A stretch of 18,285 nt of DNA from an uncultured Lachnospiraceae bacterium (GTDB taxonomy: Bacteria; Bacillota; Clostridia; Lachnospirales; Lachnospiraceae): contig CAJTMZ010000083.1 of the NCBI GenBank assembly GCA_910577445.1, forward strand, positions 1 to 18,285. Direction: 5' to 3'. This document shows, piece after piece, positions 1 to 8,119 of the stretch. Each line of letters begins with the position of its first letter. Position 1 is the first letter of the stretch. The position numbers and the translations under genes are program-made. Below the pieces are notes generated by a model that worked only from the letters and a program-made list of their open reading frames with translations, searched no databases and was not told where the DNA came from.

Positions 1-241
1 CGGTTTTGGAAAGCGCCTCGTCGGCAACGGAAAAAATCCGGCTGGCCTTGTGGGCGATTAACTTGTTGCGGATATCATACTTGTCTTTAAAATACAGATA
101 GAAAGTCCCTTTGGCCACGCCGGCGGCCTCCACAATATTATTGATTGTGGTCTTGGCAAGCCCCTGCGTGGTAAAAAGTTCAAAAGCGGTGTTTAGCAGC
201 GCTTCTTTTTTTTGTTTCTTGTTGAAATCTATTTTTCCCAT
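1..241 (-). CDS. TetR/AcrR-family repressor, N-terminal part (cut by window edge)
   Basis: Only the first 80 codons lie in the window. They encode a typical TetR DNA-binding domain: an amphipathic first helix (KKEALLNTAFELFTTQGL) and a helix-turn-helix with the family signature INNIVEAAGVAKGTFYLYF, followed by KDKYDIRNKL. The ligand-binding C-terminal domain is outside the window. The ATG at 241 is preceded by a GGGAG ribosome site (249-253, read on the minus strand). The gene is divergent from the MMPL exporter at 425, and the spacer holds two exact operator-like elements. By analogy with many TetR-exporter pairs it probably represses the exporter operon until an exported compound binds it. 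The family call is firm; the target and ligand are inferred. Confidence 0.93.
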   Translation of the reverse strand, partial: MGKIDFNKKQKKEALLNTAFELFTTQGLAKTTINNIVEAAGVAKGTFYLYFKDKYDIRNKLIAHKASRIFSVADEALSKT

Positions 242-268
242 TTTAATTCTCCCATCCGGTATAAGTAA

Positions 269-296
269 ATTATAAGGCAAAGTATCTAAAAAGCAA
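269..296 (-). promoter_or_regulatory. Probable sigma-A promoter of the tetR gene
   Basis: Read on the minus strand there is TTGCTT (291-296), a 16-bp spacer and a perfect TATAAT (269-274). This would start transcription about 20 bases before the tetR ATG. It does not overlap the operator-like repeats, the nearest of which begins about 44 bp away, so autoregulation is possible but not shown. Confidence 0.55.
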
Positions 297-339
297 TAAA
301 CTTTCTGTTTAGATTTGTTTATAGATTCTTTACAATTAA

Positions 340-405
340 AATATTGACCAATGGTCATTCTTGTGATATAACACTGAATATAAGAAATGACCATTGGTCA
401 ATATT
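340..405. promoter_or_regulatory. Pair of TetR-type operators as an inverted 20-bp repeat
   Basis: The 20 bases at 340-359 recur as an exact reverse complement at 386-405. Each copy contains a 13-bp palindrome, TGACCAnTGGTCA (345-357 and 388-400), whose centres are 43 bp apart, about four helical turns. That spacing would put two repressor dimers on the same DNA face around the exporter promoter. The repeat is seen directly. Binding by the adjacent TetR protein is inferred from position. Confidence 0.8.
344..372 (+). promoter_or_regulatory. Sigma-A promoter of the MMPL exporter operon
   Basis: TTGACC (344-349), a 17-bp spacer and TATAAC (367-372), with a TG one base upstream of the -10 (extended -10 form). 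The predicted start site is near 379. The -35 box lies inside the first operator-like palindrome and the second palindrome covers roughly +9 to +21, as expected of a promoter silenced by a TetR protein. Confidence 0.72.
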
Positions 406-424
406 GTGAAAAGGGGTGTAATTT

Positions 425-2521
425 ATGGAGAACTTTGGAAAAGGAGTGGTGAAACTTCGGATACCGATTTTAATTTTGAGCCTGGCGCTGTTGGTTCCGG
501 CCTTTTTCGGATATGTGAATACCAGAGTGAATTATGATATCCTTTCGTATCTGCCGGGAGAAATCGAGACGATGGCGGGGCAGGATATTCTGGTGGACGA
601 ATTTGGAACGGGAGCCTTCTCTATGATGGTGGTGGAGGGGATGGAACCGAAAGACGTCGTAAAGCTGAAATCGGATATCGAAAAGGTTGACCACGTGGAG
701 AAAGTTATCTGGTACGATTCGGTGATGGATATTTCCGTCCCCATGGAAATGATGCCGGATGAGATATACGAAGCCTTCAACAGCGGGAACGCCACGATGA
801 TGGCGATTATTTTCAGCGAGACAACATCGGCGGACAAAACCATGGAAGCCATAGCGGATATCAGGCAGACAGCCGGTAAAAACTGCTTTTTGAGCGGAAT
901 GTCGGCGGTAGTGACGGATACAAAGAATCTTTCCGAGCGGGAAGCTCCTGTCTATGTGTGTATTGCGGTCCTGCTGTCCTGTGTGGTGCTGTCGCTGACA
1001 ATGGATTCCTTCCTGATACCGTTCATATTCCTTGCCAGCATCGGGATGGCTATCATATATAACCTTGGAAGCAATGTCTTTATGGGGGAAATTTCCTACA
1101 TAACCAAGGCCCTGAGCGCGGTGCTGCAGCTTGGCGTTACCATGGATTATTCTATTTTCCTCTGGCACAGCTATCAGGAGAAAAAGCAGGAATCTTCGGA
1201 TAAGAAGGAAGCTATGGCAAAGGCAATCGGAGAAACCGTTACATCGGTGGTGAGCAGTTCCATGACGACGGTGACGGGATTTATCGCACTTTGTTTTATG
1301 AGTTTTACGCTGGGAATGGATTTGGGGGTTGTGATGGCAAAAGGCGTGGTGTTTGGCGTAATCGCCTGCGTTACGATTCTGCCTTCCATGATTCTGGTCT
1401 TCGACAGGGCGCTGGAAAAGACCAGACATAAACCATTGCTGCCGGATATGAAGGGAGCGGGAGCTTTTGTCACCGGACATTATAAAATATTTGCGGTGTT
1501 ATTTCTGGTGATTTTGCTTCCGGCCCTGTACGGTTACAGAAACACAACGGTTTACTACAATCTGGACGAAACGCTTCCAAAGGACCTGCCAAGCATTATT
1601 GCAAACGACAAGCTGAATGAAAACTTTGATATGAACGCCACCCATATGCTTCTATTAAGCGCAGAACTGCCGGCAAAAGAAGTCAGGAGCATGGCGGAGG
1701 AGATGAAGGCGGTTGACGGAGTAAACTGGGTGCTGGGATTAAATTCCCTGAAGGGGGCGGCAATCCCGGACGAAATGATTCCGAATGATTTGAAAGAATC
1801 CCTGATGAATGAAAACTGGCAGCTTCTGCTGATTGGTTCTCAGTATAAGGTGGCCTCAAAGGAAGTCAACAGCCAGTGTGATGAACTGAGCGCCATATGC
1901 AAATCTTATGACAGAAAAGGGATGCTGGTAGGCGAGGCACCCTGCACAAAGGATTTGATTGAAATTACGGATAAGGACTTTAATACGGTAAGCGTTGTAT
2001 CCATCGGAGTGATATTTGTTATTATTCTGCTGGTGTTCAAATCCCTTTCCCTGCCGGTGATTCTGGTATCGGTAATCGAGATGGCAATTTTCGTGAATAT
2101 GGGGATTCCCTATTATACGGAAACGGAGATTCCATTTATCGCCTCGGTTGTGATTGGGACGATTCAACTGGGGGCCACCGTTGACTATGCGATTTTAATG
2201 ACCACCAGATATAAAAAAGAGCGGCTTGCAGGGGTGGAAAAGAAAGAGGCGGTTGCCACAGCCTGCCAGACAAGCGTGAAATCAATAGTGGTGAGCGCGC
2301 TGTCCTTCTTTGCGGCAACTTTCGGGGTAGGCTTATACTCCAACATCGACATGATAAGCTCGCTTTGTACCCTGATGGCGCGGGGAGCGCTGATTAGTAT
2401 GGTATCCGTAATCTGCATACTGCCTTCCATGTTTATGGTGTTTGATGCGGTTATTATGAAAGGCCATGTGAAAAGTAAGAAAGAAAAACAAAATAATATC
2501 GGACAGGAGGTTGTTTTATAA
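425..2521 (+). CDS. MMPL/RND-superfamily exporter
   Basis: The 698-residue membrane protein has the duplicated RND layout. Each half has one leading membrane helix (about 13-32 and 352-371), a large extracytoplasmic domain (about 33-172 and 372-525) and a bundle of five helices (about 174-330 and 527-680). The conserved Asp-Tyr pair of MMPL transporters appears in both bundles: D241-Y242 in GVTMDYSIFL and D587-Y588 in GATVDYAILM. In the family these residues take part in proton coupling. Such proteins export lipids, lipopeptides or drugs; the substrate here is unknown. The ATG follows an AGGGG ribosome site. The stop overlaps the next ATG (TAATG), so this gene and the heptad lipoprotein are translationally coupled. 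Control is probably by the divergent TetR. Confidence 0.93.
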   Translation: MENFGKGVVKLRIPILILSLALLVPAFFGYVNTRVNYDILSYLPGEIETMAGQDILVDEFGTGAFSMMVVEGMEPKDVVKLKSDIEKVDHVEKVIWYDSVMDISVPMEMMPDEIYEAFNSGNATMMAIIFSETTSADKTMEAIADIRQTAGKNCFLSGMSAVVTDTKNLSEREAPVYVCIAVLLSCVVLSLTMDSFLIPFIFLASIGMAIIYNLGSNVFMGEISYITKALSAVLQLGVTMDYSIFLWHSYQEKKQESSDKKEAMAKAIGETVTSVVSSSMTTVTGFIALCFMSFTLGMDLGVVMAKGVVFGVIACVTILPSMILVFDRALEKTRHKPLLPDMKGAGAFVTGHYKIFAVLFLVILLPALYGYRNTTVYYNLDETLPKDLPSIIANDKLNENFDMNATHMLLLSAELPAKEVRSMAEEMKAVDGVNWVLGLNSLKGAAIPDEMIPNDLKESLMNENWQLLLIGSQYKVASKEVNSQCDELSAICKSYDRKGMLVGEAPCTKDLIEITDKDFNTVSVVSIGVIFVIILLVFKSLSLPVILVSVIEMAIFVNMGIPYYTETEIPFIASVVIGTIQLGATVDYAILMTTRYKKERLAGVEKKEAVATACQTSVKSIVVSALSFFAATFGVGLYSNIDMISSLCTLMARGALISMVSVICILPSMFMVFDAVIMKGHVKSKKEKQNNIGQEVVL

Positions 2522-5217
2522 TGAAGAAAAAAATATATGAAAACAAAACTGTAAAACGCAGAATGGTATGTATCGTTTTAAGTCTGGCAATGGCAGCGGG
2601 ACTGGCAGGCTGCGGAAAAGAGGAAGCGCAGCAGGCGCAGATTATCAGCCATAATAATCAGGAGGAAGTATTAAAGGAGGTGCTGAACGCACAGGTTAAT
2701 CCATCCCACAGCAGCATGGCAGGCAAGGAGGAAACGGTTTACGTGCTGGCGGATGCCAAAGGAGGCGTTAATCAGGTGATTGTCAGCGACTGGCTGAAAA
2801 ACGGCGACGGTTCCGACCTGATTACAGACAAAACCAGCTTAAAAGATATCCGGAATGTAAAGGGATATGGTGATTTTGAGACGGATGAAAACGGCAATCT
2901 TATCTGGCAGACGGAAGGAAACGATGTGTATTATCAGGGAACCGCCGATAAAGAAGTGCCTGTAGAGGTAAAGCTTTCCTATCAGCTTGACGGAAAAGCC
3001 ATTGAACCGGAAGCCCTTGCGGGGAAAAGCGGTAAGGTGACAATCCGCATGGATTATGAAAATAAGGAGACAAGGAAGGTAAGCGTGGGAGGAAAGGAAG
3101 AGGAGATAAAGGTACCTTTTGCCATGATTTCCGGTATGATACTTCCGCAGGATACCTTTTCCAATATTGAGGTGAAAAACGGAAGGCTGCTTTCGGAGGG
3201 AAATAACAGCGTGGTGGTAGGCGTGGCTTTCCCCGGATTGAAGGAAAGCATTGATTTGGATAACCTGAAGGGAAAAGCCTCAGACAGGGCGGATAATAAG
3301 GAACTGGATGGACTGGAAATCCCGGATTATATTGAAGTGACGGCGGATACGGAATGCTTTGCGCTTGGGATGACAATGACGGTTGCCATGAGCGACGTGC
3401 TTTCCGACATCAGTCTGACAGATTCGATTGATTTGTCTGATTTAAACAATTCCATGGACGAACTGGCGGACGCCTCCGGCCGGCTTAAGGAAGGCAGCAG
3501 CGAGCTAAAAAACGGAACCGGCGAACTGAGAGAGGGAACGGGCAGATTAAAGGACGGAGCATCCGAACTTTTAGACGGCACGAACGAGCTGGCAGACGGT
3601 ACGGCGGCGCTGAAAGACGGAGTGCAGGAGCTTTTTGAAAAGTCGGGAGATTTGGACGAAGGCGCGGGAAAATTAAATGAAGGCGCTGCTGCACTTTATA
3701 ATGGAACAGAGGAATTGGCCGGCGGCGTTTCGGAACTGAAATCAGGGGCGGGGCAGCTTAAGGACGGAAGCCAGAGACTGGCGGAGGGAACCGGCAGCCT
3801 GGTGACGGGAGCGGAAAGCCTAAATAGCGGCGCGGTTCAGATTGAAAACGGAGTGACGCAGGTGGCGGGTACGCTGAAAACCTTAAGCGCCGCAATCGGA
3901 ACAACATCAGATGCCTCCACCCTTTTGGGAGCCTCCCATGCGCTGAACCTGTCCCTGCAGCAGATACTGGGGGCGGATAAATACGGTGATATTCTTGCCG
4001 CGCTTTCCGTCCAAAGGGATGAGACGCAGGCAAATCTGGCGGCGGCAGGCGAGGAACTTTCGGCGGCCCGGAGCTGTTCGCAGCAGGCGCAGGCGGAACT
4101 TTCGGCGGCCTGTCAGGCAGACACGCAGGAAATGACGGTGGTAACGGGAGCTTATACGGAAACGGAAGAACGCAGTGTAAGCGTTGAAGCGCCTGTCTAC
4201 TACACAACGGTAACCGTCAGCGAAGCAGGAGGCGGGGACTTTGGAGCAGATATGGACGAAGCTTCTGAGGAAGACGCATCAGGCGGCACTGTGACCAGCG
4301 AGTCAACAAGCGAATATAGCCAGACCATAGAGACAACGGTTTTGGTTGAAAGAGACGTGGTGGAAACGGATACCGTGGAGGTTGCGTCAATTGATGTGGA
4401 AAATCTGCAGGAAAAGATAAACGCCTATCAGCAGTCCCTTGAAAATGTAGCGGTATGTGAGGCGCAGGTGACGGCTTATACGCTTCAGGCTAAGGCCATA
4501 GACGAACAGATTGCAGAAGTGCAGGCACAGGCGGCAGCAGAAGCGGCGGCTACGGAACAAGCGTGGGGCGTGGCGGTTAAGGCCGGTGTGGGAATAGAGA
4601 CGGGGCTGACGGAAATAGCAGACAGGCTCAACTCTCCTCAGAATGCAGCGCTGATGGCAGCCCTTGTAAAAGGGGCGGGCGATTTGGCGGACGGTACCCA
4701 AAGCGCGCTTTCAGGGGCCAGAGAACTGGACAGCGGCGCAAACGAGCTTCGCAGGGGAATCGACACATTAAATGACGGCGCGGGAGCGTTGGCGGAGGGC
4801 ACAGGCAGCCTTAAAGATGGGGCGGCGGAATTAAGAAACGGGACGCTGGAGCTGAAAAACGGAACCGTAAAACTGGTGGAAGGAACGGGAACCTTAAACG
4901 ACGGAGCGGCTTCTTTAAATGATGGCGTTTCCACATTGAAAAGCGGCGTCGTTACCCTGAAAGACGGTGTGCTGACTTTAGACGAGGGGGCCGGGACGCT
5001 GGACGAGGGAGCGCTTACCCTGATGGACGGCATGTTTGAATTTGACGAGGAAGGAATTGGCAGACTGACGGAGCTTTTCGGCGACGATGTGCAGGATGTA
5101 ACAGACAGATTGAAAGCCGTGGCCGACGCCGGTAAGGAATACAGCACCTTCACGGAACTGCCGGAGGGAATGGACGGAAGCGTGAAGTTCGTCATAAGGA
5201 CGGAAGGAATTAAATAA
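2521..5217 (+). CDS. Heptad-repeat (xxxLxxG) lipoprotein, partner of the MMPL exporter
   Basis: This 898-residue protein has a basic N-terminus, a hydrophobic segment and a lipobox ending LAGC with the lipidated Cys at 31, so it should be anchored to the outer face of the membrane. Residues about 60-310 form a non-repetitive, probably beta-rich domain. Residues about 321-449 and 720-838 are tandem heptads of the form xxxLxxG (for example LKDGASELLDGTNELADG), as in the N-terminal repeats of YhgE/Pip-type proteins. Between them, about 450-715, lies an Ala/Gln-rich coiled-coil-like insert with a Thr/Ser/Val-rich stretch. Unlike YhgE it has no C-terminal membrane helices. The start codon overlaps the exporter stop and follows GGACAGGAGG. 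A role as extracytoplasmic adaptor of the exporter is inferred; no enzymatic motif is visible. Confidence 0.85.
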   Translation: MKKKIYENKTVKRRMVCIVLSLAMAAGLAGCGKEEAQQAQIISHNNQEEVLKEVLNAQVNPSHSSMAGKEETVYVLADAKGGVNQVIVSDWLKNGDGSDLITDKTSLKDIRNVKGYGDFETDENGNLIWQTEGNDVYYQGTADKEVPVEVKLSYQLDGKAIEPEALAGKSGKVTIRMDYENKETRKVSVGGKEEEIKVPFAMISGMILPQDTFSNIEVKNGRLLSEGNNSVVVGVAFPGLKESIDLDNLKGKASDRADNKELDGLEIPDYIEVTADTECFALGMTMTVAMSDVLSDISLTDSIDLSDLNNSMDELADASGRLKEGSSELKNGTGELREGTGRLKDGASELLDGTNELADGTAALKDGVQELFEKSGDLDEGAGKLNEGAAALYNGTEELAGGVSELKSGAGQLKDGSQRLAEGTGSLVTGAESLNSGAVQIENGVTQVAGTLKTLSAAIGTTSDASTLLGASHALNLSLQQILGADKYGDILAALSVQRDETQANLAAAGEELSAARSCSQQAQAELSAACQADTQEMTVVTGAYTETEERSVSVEAPVYYTTVTVSEAGGGDFGADMDEASEEDASGGTVTSESTSEYSQTIETTVLVERDVVETDTVEVASIDVENLQEKINAYQQSLENVAVCEAQVTAYTLQAKAIDEQIAEVQAQAAAEAAATEQAWGVAVKAGVGIETGLTEIADRLNSPQNAALMAALVKGAGDLADGTQSALSGARELDSGANELRRGIDTLNDGAGALAEGTGSLKDGAAELRNGTLELKNGTVKLVEGTGTLNDGAASLNDGVSTLKSGVVTLKDGVLTLDEGAGTLDEGALTLMDGMFEFDEEGIGRLTELFGDDVQDVTDRLKAVADAGKEYSTFTELPEGMDGSVKFVIRTEGIK

Positions 5218-5231
5218 AACCGTAAACGGAT

Positions 5232-5293
5232 AAAAACGGGGCTGCCGCATTAAATAAAGAAGTATTCCGGTCTTAATGCGGCAGTCCTGTTTT
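5232..5293. terminator. Bidirectional intrinsic terminator
   Basis: A perfect 12-bp stem (5242-5253 with 5273-5284) is extended by G-U and A-T pairs to a stem of about 20 bp with A-rich and T-rich feet on either side. It lies between the convergent ends of the heptad lipoprotein gene (plus) and the lyase gene (minus), and has a T-run in both reading directions. Confidence 0.85.
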
Positions 5294-5298
5294 AAAAG

Positions 5299-7173
5299 TC
5301 AGAAAATCTTTATTTCCATTTCACTGTTAACGGCGGTAATCAAAATTCTGTATATTTCATGCTCCCATGCGGTTTTTAAGCGGGCGTCGGTGATGGGAAT
5401 CGTTTCGATTTCCGCTTTTTCCCCGCCCGTAACGGCCAGTGTGCCCAGCGAACCAACAGAAAAGACAAGAGCCTTTGGGGAATCGGGCGCGGTGTTGCGC
5501 AGAACCGGCTTTTCATAAGTCATAAAGCTCAATACCACGGAATTTTTCCGTAAATCATTATCTGCGCACAGGCAGGCGGCGCCACCTTGAAAAGAAAAAC
5601 TGTCCTTGATGAGAATTTCCTTTCCTTTTATGAGGGAAGCCTTTCTTCTATAATACTGTAGTCCGCTTTCCGCCGGATAAGCCCCTGCAATATCCATGTC
5701 GATTTCACAGAGAGCGTCGGAAATCTGATACCGGACTTCTTTTGCCCGGCAGGCTTCGCCGTCCTTCTGCATAATGCCGTTGACGGTGGGCAGGTTGTGG
5801 TAAGCCGACTGCATGGTCCAGATTTCGTAACGCCGGGGAGAAAAGGTCTTTTGGGTGTAGCTTTCCACGCCAACGTCAATCAGAAGCGGAAGGCCGTCTT
5901 TATAAACCGTAAAACTTCCCACATCGTTGTGATTATGGCTGTCCCCATTGTCGCCGGCCTTTACTGCCAGGAGAAGACGGTCGTCTCTTGCAATAAACAA
6001 TCCCACGCTGGGATAGCAGATGTCGGGATGCGGGATACCGTCGGCGCTGCCGGGCGCGGCGGCTTTTATTTCCTTTGCGGTAAAGCCGTTCTGGAGCCTG
6101 TAATAAAGATTGTTTTCCCTGGAAAGCTGAAGGGAGTCCGGCATTTGAGCCATGTAATCGGCGGCGGCAAAGGCGGCCATATTTTTATTGTCCGTTCTCC
6201 GGGCAAAGAGAAATTCCCGGACGCCTGCCCGCCCGGCGATGGGGGAACAGTCCGCAAAGTTTACATAATACTTATCCTCCACATGCACGTTAAGGATGTA
6301 GGAGGCGATGTTTTGGATTTTGGAGTTTTGGTACAAATGTACAAAAGCGCCGTCCGTCACATTGTTTAAAATTTCCATGGCGTTGAAAAGGCACAGTCCC
6401 GCATGGCGGTAATAGGAAGCGCCCTCGTCGCAGCAGCCGTCCCCGCCATAGCCGTCCAGAAAATAGTCGATGCTTTGGCAGGCCTTTTTCAGAACGTCTC
6501 TTCGGAAAGGAGTCTCCGTATCCGTCAGAAAAACGCAAAGAAGCACATTCTGGGTGCACCAGACGGTCCAGTTGTTGGTGTTTCCCTTTCCGTCTCCCAT
6601 CCACCAGAAATAGCGCTGCAGATAAGGCGTAAAAATTCTGCGGGAAAGTTCGTCGAAAATCCGCCGGGTGACAAAAGGGCTTATCTTATCAAGAGCGTTC
6701 CTGAGCAGGTAAGAAGCAGTGGCAAGAACGGCTCCGGTTTCACAGGCAAACAAATCGAGTACGGGGGCTGCGGCGTTGGGCAGAGGAAGCTGCGGCGCGT
6801 CCTGTATGTAACTGTTGTGCGCGGGGAGCTGCCAGGCGCTTTCCTCACAGATGGAAAAAATTCCGTTTAGAATATCGTCCAGAAAGCGGCCCTTGTTTTC
6901 CACACACTCGGCCAGGACAAGCGCGTTCAGCGCAAGACGCTTTGAAAAGAGCTTATCCTCATAGCGGACGCGGTTTCCCGTCCGCGTAAAGTCGAGAAAA
7001 TCCGTAGCAAACAGGGCGGGATACTGAAAACCCAGATAATTTTCGCCCAGCCCTATAGCCTCCCTTTTCCAGTCCGGGTCAAGATTTTCCCACTCTTTCC
7101 GGAAGGCGGCGGGAGGATAAAGAGAAAAGGGACGAAACAAAAGCCGGTAACCGGCGGCAATTTCAGAAAACAT
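5299..7173 (-). CDS. Heparinase II/III-family polysaccharide lyase, cytoplasmic
   Basis: The 624-residue protein matches the heparinase II/III-like lyase family: an alpha/alpha-toroid N-terminal half and a beta-sandwich C-terminal half. Recognisable features are NNWTVWC (residues 200-206), YYRHAG with H257 near a Tyr pair, and the family hallmark GDSHNHNDVGSF with H413, H415 and D417. These enzymes cleave uronic-acid polysaccharides by beta-elimination, leaving an unsaturated uronate at the new end, which is the substrate of GH88 enzymes such as the one at 11419. The chosen ATG at 7173 follows AAAGGAG (7184-7190). An in-frame upstream extension to 7230 lacks a ribosome site and crosses the promoter. 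There is no signal peptide, so action on imported oligosaccharides is likely. The exact polysaccharide is not determinable. Confidence 0.9.
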   Translation of the reverse strand: MFSEIAAGYRLLFRPFSLYPPAAFRKEWENLDPDWKREAIGLGENYLGFQYPALFATDFLDFTRTGNRVRYEDKLFSKRLALNALVLAECVENKGRFLDDILNGIFSICEESAWQLPAHNSYIQDAPQLPLPNAAAPVLDLFACETGAVLATASYLLRNALDKISPFVTRRIFDELSRRIFTPYLQRYFWWMGDGKGNTNNWTVWCTQNVLLCVFLTDTETPFRRDVLKKACQSIDYFLDGYGGDGCCDEGASYYRHAGLCLFNAMEILNNVTDGAFVHLYQNSKIQNIASYILNVHVEDKYYVNFADCSPIAGRAGVREFLFARRTDNKNMAAFAAADYMAQMPDSLQLSRENNLYYRLQNGFTAKEIKAAAPGSADGIPHPDICYPSVGLFIARDDRLLLAVKAGDNGDSHNHNDVGSFTVYKDGLPLLIDVGVESYTQKTFSPRRYEIWTMQSAYHNLPTVNGIMQKDGEACRAKEVRYQISDALCEIDMDIAGAYPAESGLQYYRRKASLIKGKEILIKDSFSFQGGAACLCADNDLRKNSVVLSFMTYEKPVLRNTAPDSPKALVFSVGSLGTLAVTGGEKAEIETIPITDARLKTAWEHEIYRILITAVNSEMEIKIF

Positions 7174-7200
7174 AAGTTGATTCTCCTTTGATTTTATTTT

Positions 7201-7230
7201 AGTATATATTAATAAGAAACAAAATGTCAA
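7201..7230 (-). promoter_or_regulatory. Strong sigma-A promoter of the lyase gene
   Basis: Read on the minus strand: consensus TTGACA (7225-7230), an 18-bp spacer and TATACT (7201-7206). The start site would be near 7194, giving a leader of about 20 bases that contains the AAAGGAG site. It lies in the 82-bp spacer shared with the divergent gene at 7256, for which no convincing separate promoter was found. Confidence 0.75.
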
Positions 7231-7255
7231 AGAGAAAGGTTAAAAGGGTACAGCG

Positions 7256-8050
7256 ATGGCTACTTTATCACTTAAGGTTTTAAGCAGGGAAGGGAAAACA
7301 ATCTGCGTCAGCCAGGGGGAAGACTATGTCAGCCTTGTGTGCACGGCGGAATATCAGGAGGGAGATATGATTGCACTGGAGTCCTCCGAAAAGAATATTC
7401 ATTTAAAGTGGCAGGCGGACGATGCCATGGGGCCGGCGTTCTGCTTTATTACGGATAATGTGTACTACAAAATTCCTTTCGGTGAAAAAAGAATCAGTTA
7501 TTCGCCGAAAGCGTTTTCGGGGAACCGGCATTACCTGTACGCAAGAGTTGCCAGAGAGGACGAGGTGTCCGCATACAGAAATCTGGCGTTAAACATAAAC
7601 GACCAGCACGGGGATACCCACTGTTATCCTCACGCTTTTGCCAATGTGGAGACAAGGGGCGAGGCTGTGTTTGCCGCCCGCAACGCCATTGACGGTGTGT
7701 GCGAAAACCGTTCCCACGGGGAATGGCCCTATGAATCATGGGGAATCAACAGGCGGGACGACGCGGAGATGACGGTGGATTTCGGGCGCGAGGTGGAGGC
7801 GGATAAAATTGTGCTGTATACACGTGCAGATTTTCCTCACGACAACTGGTGGCGGCAGGTGACGCTTACCTTTTCCGACGGAACCAGTATAGACTGGGAG
7901 CTTGAAAAAAGCAGCCTCCCCCATGTGCTGCCGATGGAAAAGAAGAATGTTACCTGGGTAAAGCTGAGCAATCTGATTAAGGCCGACGACCCGTCGCCGT
8001 TTCCGGCGCTCAGCCAGATAGAGGTGTACGGAAGAGTGGTTTGTAAGTAA
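7256..8050 (+). CDS. Discoidin (F5/8 type C)-like carbohydrate-binding protein
   Basis: This 264-residue protein has no signal peptide, membrane segment or catalytic motif. Residues about 125-262 resemble a discoidin/galactose-binding-like domain: ARNAIDGVCEN near the start, a Trp-rich loop (EWPYESWGINRRDDAEMTV), DFGREVEADKIVLYTRADFP, then a beta strand with FSDGTSIDWEL and a terminal IEVYG strand. Residues 1-120 are another beta-rich segment of unknown family. It is divergent from, and 82 bp away from, the lyase gene, so it probably works with it, perhaps as an oligosaccharide-binding helper. The ribosome site before the ATG is weak (AAAGG about 16 bases upstream, AAAGGG nearer), so the start is moderately sure. 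Function is inferred from fold and neighbours. Confidence 0.75.
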   Translation: MATLSLKVLSREGKTICVSQGEDYVSLVCTAEYQEGDMIALESSEKNIHLKWQADDAMGPAFCFITDNVYYKIPFGEKRISYSPKAFSGNRHYLYARVAREDEVSAYRNLALNINDQHGDTHCYPHAFANVETRGEAVFAARNAIDGVCENRSHGEWPYESWGINRRDDAEMTVDFGREVEADKIVLYTRADFPHDNWWRQVTLTFSDGTSIDWELEKSSLPHVLPMEKKNVTWVKLSNLIKADDPSPFPALSQIEVYGRVVCK

Positions 8051-8072
8051 AAGAAAATATGTTTATGGAGAT

Positions 8073-8102
8073 GCAGCGCCCGTCTGTGCCGGCGGGTGCT
8101 GC
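8073..8102. terminator. Hairpin between convergent genes, possible weak terminator
   Basis: A 10-bp stem with one G-U pair (8073-8082 with 8093-8102) and a 10-base loop lies between the convergent ends at 8050 and 8120. The downstream T content is poor on the plus strand and somewhat better on the minus strand (ATATTTTCTTTT), so termination is plausible but not strong. Confidence 0.45.
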
Positions 8103-8119
8103 CAGATTGTATGATACTT

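Noticed and set aside
470..1480. Long minus-strand reading frame opposite the MMPL gene
   Set aside because: Antisense shadow of a well-supported membrane protein gene; His/Arg/Gln-rich product, no ribosome site.
3481..5040. Short repeated DNA units suggestive of a CRISPR or satellite array
   Set aside because: The repeats are degenerate heptad codons within one continuous reading frame, with no constant repeat or unique spacers.
4638..5195. Ser/Pro-rich repetitive reading frame on the minus strand
   Set aside because: It is the antisense reading of the xxxLxxG heptads, which forces a repeated Pro-Ser pattern; not a gene.
5797..6369. 190-codon plus-strand frame opposite the lyase gene
   Set aside because: Covers conserved lyase motifs in antisense and shows no family resemblance or ribosome site.
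7174..7230. N-terminal extension of the lyase up to 7230
   Set aside because: It would overlap the -35 and -10 boxes and has no ribosome site, whereas the ATG at 7173 has a good one.
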